Shown in pieces: positions 16,410 through 23,462 of a DNA stretch of 64,000 nucleotides. Location: positions 1 through 64,000 of the forward strand of contig CALANV010000025.1 in assembly GCA_937926175.1 (NCBI GenBank), read 5' to 3'. Below the pieces are notes generated by a model. It was not told the DNA's origin, made no database searches, and was given only the letters and a program-made list of their open reading frames with translations. The stretch is from an uncultured Rhodospirillales bacterium (GTDB lineage: Bacteria > Pseudomonadota > Alphaproteobacteria > CACIAM-22H2). Each line of letters starts with the position of its first letter. The stretch's first letter is position 1. Made by a program: the position numbers and the translations under genes.

Positions 16410-17135
16410 TCAAAAGAAGTTCCGGCTCGGCAGCTGGAGCAGGAAACCCGCGAGGCTCGATCCGCTGCCGGCCGCCTGAAGGGGCGCCCGGGGGCGAACG
16501 GCCCATTCCTCGGCCCGGTTGAAGCTCGCCTGGCCGCGCTCGACCTCGTCGATGATGACGAACACGACCCCGTTCCAGGCCTGCTCGAAATCCGCGCGGT
16601 TGACGACGCGGGTTCCGACGAACGGATCGCCCAGCAGGACACGGTCCGACTCGATGCCCTTCACCACCACGAAGTGAGCCAGGTTTCCGCCGTGCACGAG
16701 CGTGATGGCCGGCACACCCGCCTTCTGGAGCTTGTCGAGCGGTGCACGGAAGGCGTTCGCGCGCAAGCCCCGCCGCTCCAGATAATTCTTCATGTCGAGC
16801 AGCGAGAAACCTTCCTTGCGGATCCGCGCCTGATCACCCCTTTCCCACATGTCCCGGAAGACCTCGGGCTCCGTCGTCGGCCGCCCGTAATGATGCGTCA
16901 ACATCGTGGCGAGGGCCGCCGAGCCGCAGCTGAAGTCGTATTGCTGGCGGATGGTGTGGCGAAGCTGACGTTCCTTGAACGTCATGAGCCGGATGTTGTA
17001 GGTGCCGGCGACATCCGAGATCTGTATTTCGCCGCTTCGCACCGGCGCTGACAGGGTCAGCATGCCGACGGCGCCGATACCCGCCGCCAGCAAACGCAGC
17101 GGGTGAACGCGAGACTGCGTTCGAACTGTCATCAT
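16410..17135 (-). CDS. periplasmic C39 family peptidase (FapD-like)
   Basis: A 241-aa cysteine peptidase of the C39 (bacteriocin-leader-processing) family, with a signal peptide (about residues 1-34) and no ABC transporter, so it acts in the periplasm. Catalytic residues are visible: Gln64/65 and Cys70 in QQYDFSCGSAA, His154 in NLAHFVVVKG and Asp170 in GDPF. The start is the ATG at 17135 with GGGAG 3 bases upstream. A free-standing exported C39 peptidase is the type found as FapD in the Pseudomonas Fap amyloid system. Its neighbours carry leader-like motifs that are candidate substrates. Confidence 0.88.
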   Translation of the reverse strand: MMTVRTQSRVHPLRLLAAGIGAVGMLTLSAPVRSGEIQISDVAGTYNIRLMTFKERQLRHTIRQQYDFSCGSAALATMLTHHYGRPTTEPEVFRDMWERGDQARIRKEGFSLLDMKNYLERRGLRANAFRAPLDKLQKAGVPAITLVHGGNLAHFVVVKGIESDRVLLGDPFVGTRVVNRADFEQAWNGVVFVIIDEVERGQASFNRAEEWAVRPRAPLQAAGSGSSLAGFLLQLPSRNFF

Positions 17136-17175
17136 CGTCTCCCGCACCGGGGCAGGCCCCTCCGGGCGCCGCACG

Positions 17176-17520
17176 TCAATGGACCGTGATGCCCACGACC
17201 ACGCCCGTCTGGATCACTGACTGGTTGCCGCTGTTCTGGACGAAGGTGAAGATCCCGTTCCCCGCGAAATTCGGAAGGTTGATGTTGTTTGCACCGGTGA
17301 CGCTCGATCCGATGCTGGCATTTTCCACGCGACCGTCCGACGAAAAGTAAAAGTTGTAGTTCGGGCCGCCATCCTGGCCCTGCGCACGACTGTTTGCGAG
17401 CTCCTCCGGCGCCAGAGTCTCGGCGCCCAATGACGCCGCGACGTCGCCGGCGCGCGTGCCCGTCACGGACCCGACCGCGCAGGCCGCGCCCAGCAGCACG
17501 ACCAGAACAACTTTGCGCAT
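17176..17520 (-). CDS. single-repeat amyloid-like secreted protein
   Basis: A 114-aa protein with a signal peptide (residues 1-24, cleavage after TRA). Residues 36-48 hold the shared motif L-APEE-L-ANS-R-A-Q-G. The C-terminal third (residues 79-111) is one copy of the repeat found twice in the product of 17592-18104: N-x-I-x4-F-x3-G-x-F, then VQNSG, then SVIQ. Gln, Asn and Gly are enriched, as in functional amyloids. GGAGG lies 8 bases before the ATG. A minor or nucleating subunit is a reasonable guess. It sits between the major repeat protein and the C39 peptidase. Confidence 0.72.
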   Translation of the reverse strand: MRKVVLVVLLGAACAVGSVTGTRAGDVAASLGAETLAPEELANSRAQGQDGGPNYNFYFSSDGRVENASIGSSVTGANNINLPNFAGNGIFTFVQNSGNQSVIQTGVVVGITVH

Positions 17521-17553
17521 TGCGATTGCCTCCGCTCTTTCGAGAGGAGAAGT

Positions 17554-17581
17554 CGTGCCGGCGGCACTCGCCGCCGGCACG
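17554..17581 (-). promoter_or_regulatory. intercistronic hairpin after the major amyloid gene
   Basis: CGTGCCGGCGG and CCGCCGGCACG make a perfect 11-bp stem with a 6-base loop, 10 bases after the stop of the two-repeat gene and 33 bases before the next start. No T-run follows on the minus strand. Such hairpins often protect the upstream message or partly terminate, giving more of a major structural subunit than of the genes behind it. Confidence 0.6.
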
Positions 17582-17591
17582 CATTCCCGTC

Positions 17592-18104
17592 TTAGTGGAT
17601 GATCGCGGCAACCGACAGGCTGTTCTGCGACACGGACGCAGCGCCGTTGTTCTGGTTGACGTTGAAGAGACCCGTCGCGCCCTTGAACGAGTCGTACGAG
17701 ATCGAGTTGGTGTTGGTGGCCGCAAGGGTCAGGGTGCCGCCCAGCGCGACGGCGCCGACGTTACCGGCGGCCGCGACCGTGACATTGAGCAGCGAGTCAT
17801 CGCACTCGCAGCCCAGGATCGCCGACAGGGCCGTGCTGTTCTGGGAAACCGAGTGGGCGCCGTTGTTCTGGTTGACGTTGAAAACGCCCTTCGCGTCCTC
17901 GAAAGCACCTCCCTTGATCTCGTTCTTGTCCCGGCTGAAGCCGTCGCCGCTCAGCGTGCCGATGACGAAGCCGGCGTTGCCCGACAGGGCGACGGCCGCA
18001 TCCACGATTGGATCCTCACGGTAGCCAAGCCCATCCGCCTGCGCGACGGACATGCCTGCCATCAAAGCGACCGCGGCAGCCGCGGCCATAAGCGTCTTCT
18101 TCAT
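17592..18104 (-). CDS. two-repeat Fap-like amyloid subunit
   Basis: A 170-aa protein with a signal peptide (residues 1-23, cleavage AQA/DG). Two imperfect repeats are offset by exactly 72 residues: residues 61-96 and 133-168. Each has N-x-I, F (68/140), G (73/145), FNVNQNNG, SVSQNS and a hydrophobic end (SAI or AAI). A linker with Ala/Gly-rich beta pattern and a C-E-C pair (C99, C101) lies between. The F-x4-G-x3-V-N-x3-G spacing resembles FapB/FapC repeats; curlin repeats differ in Q-to-Q spacing. First gene of the unit, with GGGAG 8 bases upstream and a sigma-54 promoter 129 bases upstream. Likely the main fibril subunit, by inference. Confidence 0.78.
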   Translation of the reverse strand: MKKTLMAAAAAVALMAGMSVAQADGLGYREDPIVDAAVALSGNAGFVIGTLSGDGFSRDKNEIKGGAFEDAKGVFNVNQNNGAHSVSQNSTALSAILGCECDDSLLNVTVAAAGNVGAVALGGTLTLAATNTNSISYDSFKGATGLFNVNQNNGAASVSQNSLSVAAIIH

Positions 18105-18232
18105 GTTGTCACTCCCATTCAATGGCCAAAGCTGGCCAGGTTCGTTTCGACAGTGGCGGCGACGTCGACACTGCTCGTGAAGAGTCGTTGCCGAAGCGCA
18201 CCCCACGACGCGGTGGCGTCGCGAGACGTAGA

Positions 18233-18247
18233 GCAAGTCGAGTGCCA
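18233..18247 (-). promoter_or_regulatory. sigma-54 promoter of the amyloid-like operon
   Basis: On the minus strand TGGCAC (18247-18242), a 5-base spacer and TTGC (18236-18233) match the sigma-54 consensus completely. Transcription would begin near 18221, leaving a leader of about 117 bases before the amyloid subunit ATG. Just before the ribosome site the leader holds TGGCCA twice around AAGC (18123-18138), a possible small hairpin. The divergent gene encodes a sigma-54 activator. Confidence 0.82.
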
Positions 18248-18329
18248 ACGTGCGTTCGCCGCTAACCCATTGATCGGCTGACATCGCGTCTCCGCGCCGA
18301 CGCCTGCGGGTGTTAATCGCGCGGAACAG

Positions 18330-18438
18330 TGTCGGTTGACAGTTGACAGACGGATGCGGCCGACGTTGCGTTTCAACCGCGACTTGAACAATCATTCGAT
18401 GTAGGACGATGGGGTTAAGTACCGGCGGCTGTAGGACG
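18330..18438. promoter_or_regulatory. candidate activator sites upstream of the sigma-54 promoter
   Basis: Two repeat sets lie about 110-220 bases upstream of the predicted start, the usual range for enhancer-binding proteins. GTTGACA is repeated in tandem at 18335-18348, overlapping the palindrome TGTC-GGTT-GACA (18330-18341). GTAGGACG occurs at 18401-18408 and 18431-18438, 30 bases apart, about three helical turns. Which, if either, is bound by the neighbouring activator cannot be told from sequence. The rest of this 460-base intergenic region has no convincing gene. Confidence 0.45.
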
Positions 18439-18507
18439 TCAATTGCTTCCGGCGTATTATCCCCGCCGCGCCCTCGCAAAGCGGCGCCGTTCTCTGGCAC
18501 TCTCGCG

Positions 18508-18534
18508 CCCAAGACAAGGAAGGCGTGTCTTGGG
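18508..18534. repeat. 9-bp inverted repeat before the activator gene
   Basis: CCCAAGACA (18508-18516) and TGTCTTGGG (18526-18534) are perfectly complementary with a 9-base spacer, ending 32 bases before the activator ATG. It could be an autoregulatory operator or a leader hairpin. Confidence 0.45.
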
Positions 18535-18566
18535 AGAGGGAAAGAAGGCGCGCTTCGGGAGAGGGG

Positions 18567-19757
18567 ATGAACGAGCTTGCGCGGTTGACGGACACATATT
18601 CTGCGTCGGCCGTCGGTCTTTCTGAGGCATCGGGAAGTCGGATCACGAAGAGCGATCTGGTCAAGCGCGGCGCGAGCTGGCTTGCCGATTTCGTTCTCAA
18701 GGCGGCGCGCGACGATCCCAGGTTTTTCGATCGGCTCTGCCGCGACATGCGGATGGCGCCGGCGGAGTCGTCCGATCCTGTCGTCGCCGATGGTGCCGGC
18801 GAGCCGCACATGGTCGGCGACTCGCCGCAGATGCGCGCCGTGTTCGACGTGATCCGGCGTTTCGCGCCGACCGACCTGCCGATCCTGATCACGGGGGAAA
18901 GCGGCACCGGCAAGGAGCTCGCGGCACTCGCCATCCACGAGCGTTCGCCCTTTGCCAAGGGGCCGTTCGTGGCGGTCAATGCCGCGGGCCTGCCGCCGAC
19001 GTTGATCGCCTCGGAGCTGTTCGGGCACGAAAAGGGGGCGTTCACGGGCGCGATCGAGCGCCGGATCGGCCGCATCGAGCAGGCGAACGGCGGCACGTTG
19101 TTCCTCGACGAGATCGGTGATCTGCCGCTGGACCTGCAGACCCACCTTCTCCGCTTCCTCCAGGAGCGCACGATCCAGCGCGTCGGCGGGTATGGCGAGA
19201 TCAAGGTGAGGGCGCGCGTGGTCGCCGCAACCAATGTCGATCTCGAGCGGGCGGTGGCCGAAGGGCGCTTCCGTCAGGACCTGTTCTTCCGGCTGGACGT
19301 CCTGCGGCTGCATCTGCCGCCACTGCGGGAGCGTGAAGGCGACGCGGAACTGCTGGCGCGCTACTTCGTCGACCGGATTTCCCGCGAGTTCGGCAAGTCC
19401 CCGCCGCCGCTCGCCGAGGACGCCATCGCATTCATCCGGTCCTATGCCTGGCCGGGCAATGTGCGCGAGCTGATCAGCAAGGTGCGCCGCGCCATGATCG
19501 TGGCGGACGGGCGGGCGATCCGGGCCTCGGATCTGTGTCCCGACGTCACGGTCCAGCGGATCGCCTGTGCCTGCAGCGAGGATATGCGGCTGCAGGACGC
19601 ACGCGACGCGGCGCAGGCCAGGATTGTCGAGGAGGCGCTCCGGGCCAGCAATTTCAACGTCACCAGGGCGGCGCGCTCACTCGGCGTGTCACGGGTTACG
19701 GTCTACAAGTTGATGAAGAAATACAAGCTTGGCCGTATGACGCCCGGCAATTCTTAA
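18567..19757 (+). CDS. sigma-54-dependent activator (enhancer-binding protein)
   Basis: A 396-aa sigma-54 activator. The ATG at 18567 follows GGAGAGGGG directly; a GTG at 18525 is less likely. A short N-terminal segment (about 80 residues, no receiver, GAF or PAS motif seen) precedes the AAA+ domain: Walker A GESGTGKE (110-117), the sigma-54-contacting loop GAFTGA (157-162), Walker B LFLDEIG (D181, E182) and an arginine-finger region FRQDLFFRLDV. A Fis-type helix-turn-helix ends the protein (VTRAARSLGVSRVTVYKLMKKY). It is divergent from the amyloid-like operon with its sigma-54 promoter and is followed by the barrel gene. Lack of a receiver suggests control by expression level or by partners. 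Confidence 0.93.
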   Translation: MNELARLTDTYSASAVGLSEASGSRITKSDLVKRGASWLADFVLKAARDDPRFFDRLCRDMRMAPAESSDPVVADGAGEPHMVGDSPQMRAVFDVIRRFAPTDLPILITGESGTGKELAALAIHERSPFAKGPFVAVNAAGLPPTLIASELFGHEKGAFTGAIERRIGRIEQANGGTLFLDEIGDLPLDLQTHLLRFLQERTIQRVGGYGEIKVRARVVAATNVDLERAVAEGRFRQDLFFRLDVLRLHLPPLREREGDAELLARYFVDRISREFGKSPPPLAEDAIAFIRSYAWPGNVRELISKVRRAMIVADGRAIRASDLCPDVTVQRIACACSEDMRLQDARDAAQARIVEEALRASNFNVTRAARSLGVSRVTVYKLMKKYKLGRMTPGNS

Positions 19758-19878
19758 CTGTCGGGATAATCCGTTCAGCAAGCTCTTGTTGCGGATTACT
19801 TCAAACATCTTATTATTGCATTCAGGAAGGCTTCCGCGCACTTTCGGTTGATGCGCGTCGTCTCGATGGGGGACACAA

Positions 19879-21279
19879 ATGAACGCAAACCGGTTCGCCT
19901 GGCCGTCCCACGTCTCGCGCTTCACATTTCGCTCGCTGCTTGTCCGGCGGCCGCGCCCGGCACTGGTGCTCGCGGCCGCTTTCGCCGGGCCGCTTGTGCC
20001 GCAGGTCACGTTTGCCGCCGACGTGACGGCCGACATTCGCGCGCTGCAGGTGCAGATCGAGAAGCAGCAAGCCCTGATCGCCGCGCAGGAACGGCAGATG
20101 AAGGAGCAGGCCGCACGACTTGCCGAGCAGGCGCGGGCGATCGAAGAACAGCGCGAACAGATCGAGGCGCTGCGTGCGATGATCATGGGCCGCGCCAACG
20201 TCGCGAGCACCGCGCCGCCGCAGCCGGCAAGCGTCGTGCCGGCTGCGTATCAGGCACCGCGCGCCGGCGTGTTCGTGCCGGGCCGTACCGTCCCGGCGCA
20301 GGATGCCGCGCCCGCCCCGTCCCCCGCGCCGACCCCGCCGGCGCCGACGCGGCCGGAAATCCCCGATCCGTCGCTCGCGAGCGGCGGCGGCGTGCTCACG
20401 CCGCGCGGCGTGTTCATCCTCGAGCCGGGGATCGAATACGCCTACACCAGCGACAACCGTATTCTCGTCGAAGGCTTCACGGTCGTCCCCGGCATCACGG
20501 TCGGCAATGTCGACGTCCGCGAGGTCAACCGCCGCACGCTGACCTATTCGCTGACGGGCCGCCTCGGCATCACCGACCGGTTCGAGATCGACGTCAAGCT
20601 GCCGTACCTGATGCGCGACGACACGACGACGAGCCGGACGATCGCTGGCGGCACGGTCACCGAAACGGAGCAGGTCGTGAGCGCGGACGGCAGCGGCCTC
20701 GGCGACATCGAGATTGGGGCGCATTATCAGCTCAACTCCGGCGCCGACGGTTGGCCGTTCTTCATCGCCAATCTGCGCTACAAGTCGCGTACGGGCGAGG
20801 ACCCGTTCGAGGTCGCGGTCGATCCGAGCACGGGGCTCGAGCTCGAACTGCCGACCGGCACCGGATTCGACGCGCTCGAGCCGAGCATCACCGTGATCTA
20901 TCCTTCCGATCCGGTCGTGTTCTTCGGCAACGCACGCTACATCTGGAACATCGCGCGCGACGTCACCCTGCCGACGACCGGTGTCGAGACCGAGATCGAC
21001 CCCGGCGACGGTATCGGCTTCAGCTTCGGCATGGGCTTCGGCATCAACGAACGCGCGTCGTTCAGCCTCGGCTACGAGCACCTCCGGATTCTCGAGACCA
21101 AGTCGGGCGGCAACAAAGTGGCCGGCTCAGACTACGACATCGGATCTTTCCTGCTGGGACTGTCGTATCAGTTCTCGCCGCGCACCAGCGTCAATCTCGG
21201 CGTCGCGGTCGGTGCGACCGACGCAGCGCCGGATGCCCGCATCGGGTTGCGCGTACCGGTCCGCTTCCAGCTGTTCTGA
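19879..21279 (+). CDS. outer-membrane barrel with N-terminal coiled coil (FapF-like)
   Basis: A 466-aa exported protein. A long n-region and hydrophobic core (PALVLAAAFAGPLVPQVTFA) form the signal peptide, then a heptad-rich coiled coil (about residues 50-105, QIEKQQALIAAQERQMKEQ), a Pro/Ala linker (about 110-165) and a C-terminal beta-barrel of alternating strands ending in VRFQLF, with a terminal aromatic as in outer-membrane proteins. This order (coiled coil, linker, barrel) is that of FapF, the amyloid secretion channel of Pseudomonas. GGGGGA precedes the ATG. It starts 121 bases after the sigma-54 activator. A general porin-like transporter family protein is the alternative. Confidence 0.75.
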   Translation: MNANRFAWPSHVSRFTFRSLLVRRPRPALVLAAAFAGPLVPQVTFAADVTADIRALQVQIEKQQALIAAQERQMKEQAARLAEQARAIEEQREQIEALRAMIMGRANVASTAPPQPASVVPAAYQAPRAGVFVPGRTVPAQDAAPAPSPAPTPPAPTRPEIPDPSLASGGGVLTPRGVFILEPGIEYAYTSDNRILVEGFTVVPGITVGNVDVREVNRRTLTYSLTGRLGITDRFEIDVKLPYLMRDDTTTSRTIAGGTVTETEQVVSADGSGLGDIEIGAHYQLNSGADGWPFFIANLRYKSRTGEDPFEVAVDPSTGLELELPTGTGFDALEPSITVIYPSDPVVFFGNARYIWNIARDVTLPTTGVETEIDPGDGIGFSFGMGFGINERASFSLGYEHLRILETKSGGNKVAGSDYDIGSFLLGLSYQFSPRTSVNLGVAVGATDAAPDARIGLRVPVRFQLF

Positions 21280-21334
21280 ACAGGCACGGCAGGTGCCCGC
21301 GTGCCCGGTGGAAGGCGGCCGGCGCCGTCACGCG

Positions 21335-21371
21335 AAAACGCCCGCGCGCCGAAGGGGGCTTGCGCGGGCGT
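21335..21371 (-). terminator. terminator of the DUF4168 gene
   Basis: ACGCCCGCGC (21338-21347) and GCGCGGGCGT (21362-21371) form a perfect 10-bp stem. On the minus strand a T4 run follows (CGTTTTCG), 36 bases past the stop at 21408. It may also slow readthrough from the convergent barrel gene. Confidence 0.75.
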
Positions 21372-21407
21372 CGTCGGTACGCGGGACGGCGGTTCGATCC
21401 GCCGCGG

Positions 21408-21791
21408 CTACTTGTTCTTGGTCTCCAGACGCTGAAGGATACGCTGCCGGACGTCAGGATTGGTCTGCGCCACCTGGATGATCGAGTTGTACTCCTCGAC
21501 AGAAAGGCCTTCTTCGTTGACGGCCTTCACCATGGCCTCGGTCGCTTCGTCGGCGAGCCGTTCCTGATCCGCGGGCGGGGCGCTGGCCATGCGCTGCTCG
21601 TAGTCCTGCTTGACGGAGGTCACGCGTTCGATTGCCGCCGCCGCCTGATCCAGCTTGTGGTCCGAGATGTTCACGGACGGGCTCGAGGGACTCGGCCCCG
21701 ATGTCTGTGCCTGGATGTTTGCGGCGGGTCCGGAGAAAAGAAACGCGGCGGCAAGTGCCGCAGCACCGAGAGGCCGCATCAAGAGTCGCAT
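21408..21791 (-). CDS. DUF4168 secreted protein
   Basis: A 127-aa protein with a signal peptide (residues 1-29, LGAAALAAAFLFSGPAANIQA) and a DUF4168-like helical domain: ISDHKLDQAAAAIERVTSVKQDYEQRMA, then EEGLSVEEYNSIIQVAQTNPDVRQRILQRL. The family is periplasmic and uncharacterised. The ATG at 21791 has GGAGA 5 bases upstream. Monocistronic, convergent with the barrel gene, with its own terminator; a link to the amyloid-like cluster is not evident. Confidence 0.8.
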   Translation of the reverse strand: MRLLMRPLGAAALAAAFLFSGPAANIQAQTSGPSPSSPSVNISDHKLDQAAAAIERVTSVKQDYEQRMASAPPADQERLADEATEAMVKAVNEEGLSVEEYNSIIQVAQTNPDVRQRILQRLETKNK

Positions 21792-22257
21792 GGATGTCTC
21801 CTTCACGTACGGCGCCGCTCGTTCGCGAACGGCGGACAACGGTTGATCGTGTCGAAACGGTTCTTGCGAAGTCCCGTTCCGGCCGTTCTCGACGACATCG
21901 GCGCGCCGACGCGCAACGGCTCCGCCGTTTATCGGCCAGGCCGTTGATTCTCTTGTCGAAGTCGCGGGCCGAACCGCCGACTTCGACAATGCCATTGTCG
22001 CGCTTGGGGGCGTACGTGGCTGCTCCCTGAGTGGCCGGTCGATTTGAGGGCGGCGTTCGCACGGTTTCCGCACCGCTTTCTGGCAACTGGCGGACGACGC
22101 GCAGCCTGTCCCGGGTTCAATCTTTTCTGGTTGCAGACGGTGTGCGCGTTTGAGCCGCGCATGTTCGAAATGCCGACCGGACCGTTTTGCAGGCCCTTCA
22201 ATGCATGTCGGGCATCGTTCGATTGACCATTCCGGTCCGGAGGCCTACAATCTCATA
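21792..22257. other. gene-free region with overlapping inverted repeats
   Basis: I find no supported gene in this stretch. It holds a 12-bp inverted repeat, TTGTCGAAGTCG (21953-21964) with CGACTTCGACAA (21978-21989), and an 8-bp palindrome, CGACAATG (21984-21991) with CATTGTCG (21993-22000). They share CGACAA, so the two hairpins exclude each other. Confidence 0.55.
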
Positions 22258-22277
22258 TATCTGTGATATGTCAGATA
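22258..22277. promoter_or_regulatory. 20-bp palindromic operator upstream of the PhyH gene
   Basis: TATCTG (22258-22263) and CAGATA (22272-22277) flank TGATATGT; 16 of 20 positions are symmetric. It contains TGATATGTCA (22264-22273), one mismatch from the TGATATATCA found before the hydroxylase gene at 29715. It ends 37 bases before the PhyH start. A GntR-family regulator encoded at 28245 is the natural candidate ligand. Confidence 0.5.
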
Positions 22278-22314
22278 CCCGGAGCAACCGGGCGACCTGG
22301 TCGGGAGGGCCAAT

Positions 22315-23229
22315 ATGACGCCTGAGCAAATCCTGTCTCATCCGCCGCGCGTTCTGACGCAGGCGCAGCGTGAGTTCTATTTCGAAAACGGATACCTCCT
22401 GCTGGAGCGCATCATCCCGCAGGAGTGGGTCGAACGGCTCCGCGCCGCGACCAGGGAAATGATCGAGCGCAGCCGATCGGTAACCAAGTCGGACGCGGTT
22501 TGGGATCTCGAGGTCGGACACAGCGCTGAACGTCCCAAGCTGCGCCGGCTCTCGGCGCCCTGCGATCACCATCCGACCTATTGGGAGTACGTGTCACAGT
22601 CGCTGTTGGCCGATATTGCAGCGGATCTTCTCGGCCCGGACGTGAAGTTCCACCATTCCAAGCTCAACTTCAAAACGTCCGAAGGCGGTACGGAAGTGAA
22701 GTGGCACCAGGACATCCAGTTCTGGCCCCACACCAACTACTCGCTGCTGACGATCGGGACGTACATCTACGACTGCACCGTCGAGAATGGCGCGTTGGGT
22801 GTGATCCCCGGCAGCCACAATGGCGAGTTGTTCGACCAGTACAATGAAAAGGGACAGTGGACCGGCTGCCTTTCGGAAAAGGATCTCAGACGCATCGATC
22901 TGTCGAAGGCGGTGTATCTCGAAGGTCCTGCCGGATCGCTCACCATTCACCACTGCCGGACGGTCCACGGCTCGAAGCAGAACAATTCAGCGGTAGATCG
23001 GCCGCTGTTTCTGGTCACGCTGGCATCCTCCGACGCCTACGCCTACACGCCGAACCCGATCAAGTCGCGCTACGAACACTTTCATATCCGCGGCAAGCCG
23101 GCGCGTTGGGCGCATCATGATCCGCGGCCGTGCCTGCTGCCGCCGGACTGGTCGGGCGGCTATAGGTCGATCTTCGCCTTCCAGCAGGGCGAAGACGCGG
23201 GCGAGCCGATCCGCGCCTACGCCGGTTGA
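22315..23229 (+). CDS. phytanoyl-CoA dioxygenase family protein
   Basis: A 304-aa non-haem Fe(II)/2-oxoglutarate oxygenase of the PhyH family. The iron ligands are visible: the H-x-D pair in KWHQDIQFWPHTNYS (about residues 130-132) and the distal His in IHHCRTVHGSKQNN, with a following Arg (VDRPLFLV) for 2-oxoglutarate. Substrate unknown; bacterial relatives hydroxylate small acids, osmolytes or secondary metabolites. It is the first gene of an accessory catabolic region and has a palindromic site just upstream. A small minus-strand pair converges on it. Confidence 0.93.
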   Translation: MTPEQILSHPPRVLTQAQREFYFENGYLLLERIIPQEWVERLRAATREMIERSRSVTKSDAVWDLEVGHSAERPKLRRLSAPCDHHPTYWEYVSQSLLADIAADLLGPDVKFHHSKLNFKTSEGGTEVKWHQDIQFWPHTNYSLLTIGTYIYDCTVENGALGVIPGSHNGELFDQYNEKGQWTGCLSEKDLRRIDLSKAVYLEGPAGSLTIHHCRTVHGSKQNNSAVDRPLFLVTLASSDAYAYTPNPIKSRYEHFHIRGKPARWAHHDPRPCLLPPDWSGGYRSIFAFQQGEDAGEPIRAYAG

Positions 23230-23235
23230 CGCCGG

Positions 23236-23427
23236 TCAGCCACAGCGGCGGCAGCGGACCTTCTCGAAGATCTCCGCCCAGTCGCCGTCTGTGGCGGCGT
23301 AATCCAGAAGGCAGCGAAGCGCCTTCGAGGGATCCGGCATCGCGTATTTCGTCGCGACCTCCTGCAGCATCTGGAGCGAATCCGGATAGATCTCGAAGGT
23401 GACGCGGATCTTGGGTAGACCGGACAT
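23236..23427 (-). CDS. small ribbon-helix-helix-like protein with C-terminal CxxC
   Basis: A 63-aa protein from the ATG at 23427; a TTG at 23466 overlapping the previous stop would give 76 aa and may be the true coupled start. The pattern KIRVTFEIYPDSLQMLQEVATKY...SKALRCLLDYA looks like a ribbon-helix-helix core (strand then two helices). The C-terminus FEKVRCRRCG ends in a CxxC pair. I do not recognise the family. Co-directional with the ABM monooxygenase gene, 35 bases downstream. Confidence 0.6.
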   Translation of the reverse strand: MSGLPKIRVTFEIYPDSLQMLQEVATKYAMPDPSKALRCLLDYAATDGDWAEIFEKVRCRRCG

Positions 23428-23462
23428 GAGAAACTCATGGGCCGTCGGAATGGGTATTGCCG

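Noticed and set aside
17592..18104. Curli (CsgA/CsgB) assignment for the repeat protein
   Set aside because: The Q-to-Q spacing within the repeats differs from curlin repeats, there are only two long repeats, and no csgEFG-type genes are near; the C39 and coiled-coil barrel genes point to Fap instead.
18119..18391. 90-codon minus-strand frame upstream of the amyloid subunit gene
   Set aside because: It covers the consensus sigma-54 promoter, has no ribosome site and no recognisable pattern.
18495..18510. Possible sigma-54 promoter for the activator gene (TGGCAC at 18495-18500)
   Set aside because: The -12 element is CGCC instead of TTGC and the GG-GC spacing is wrong.
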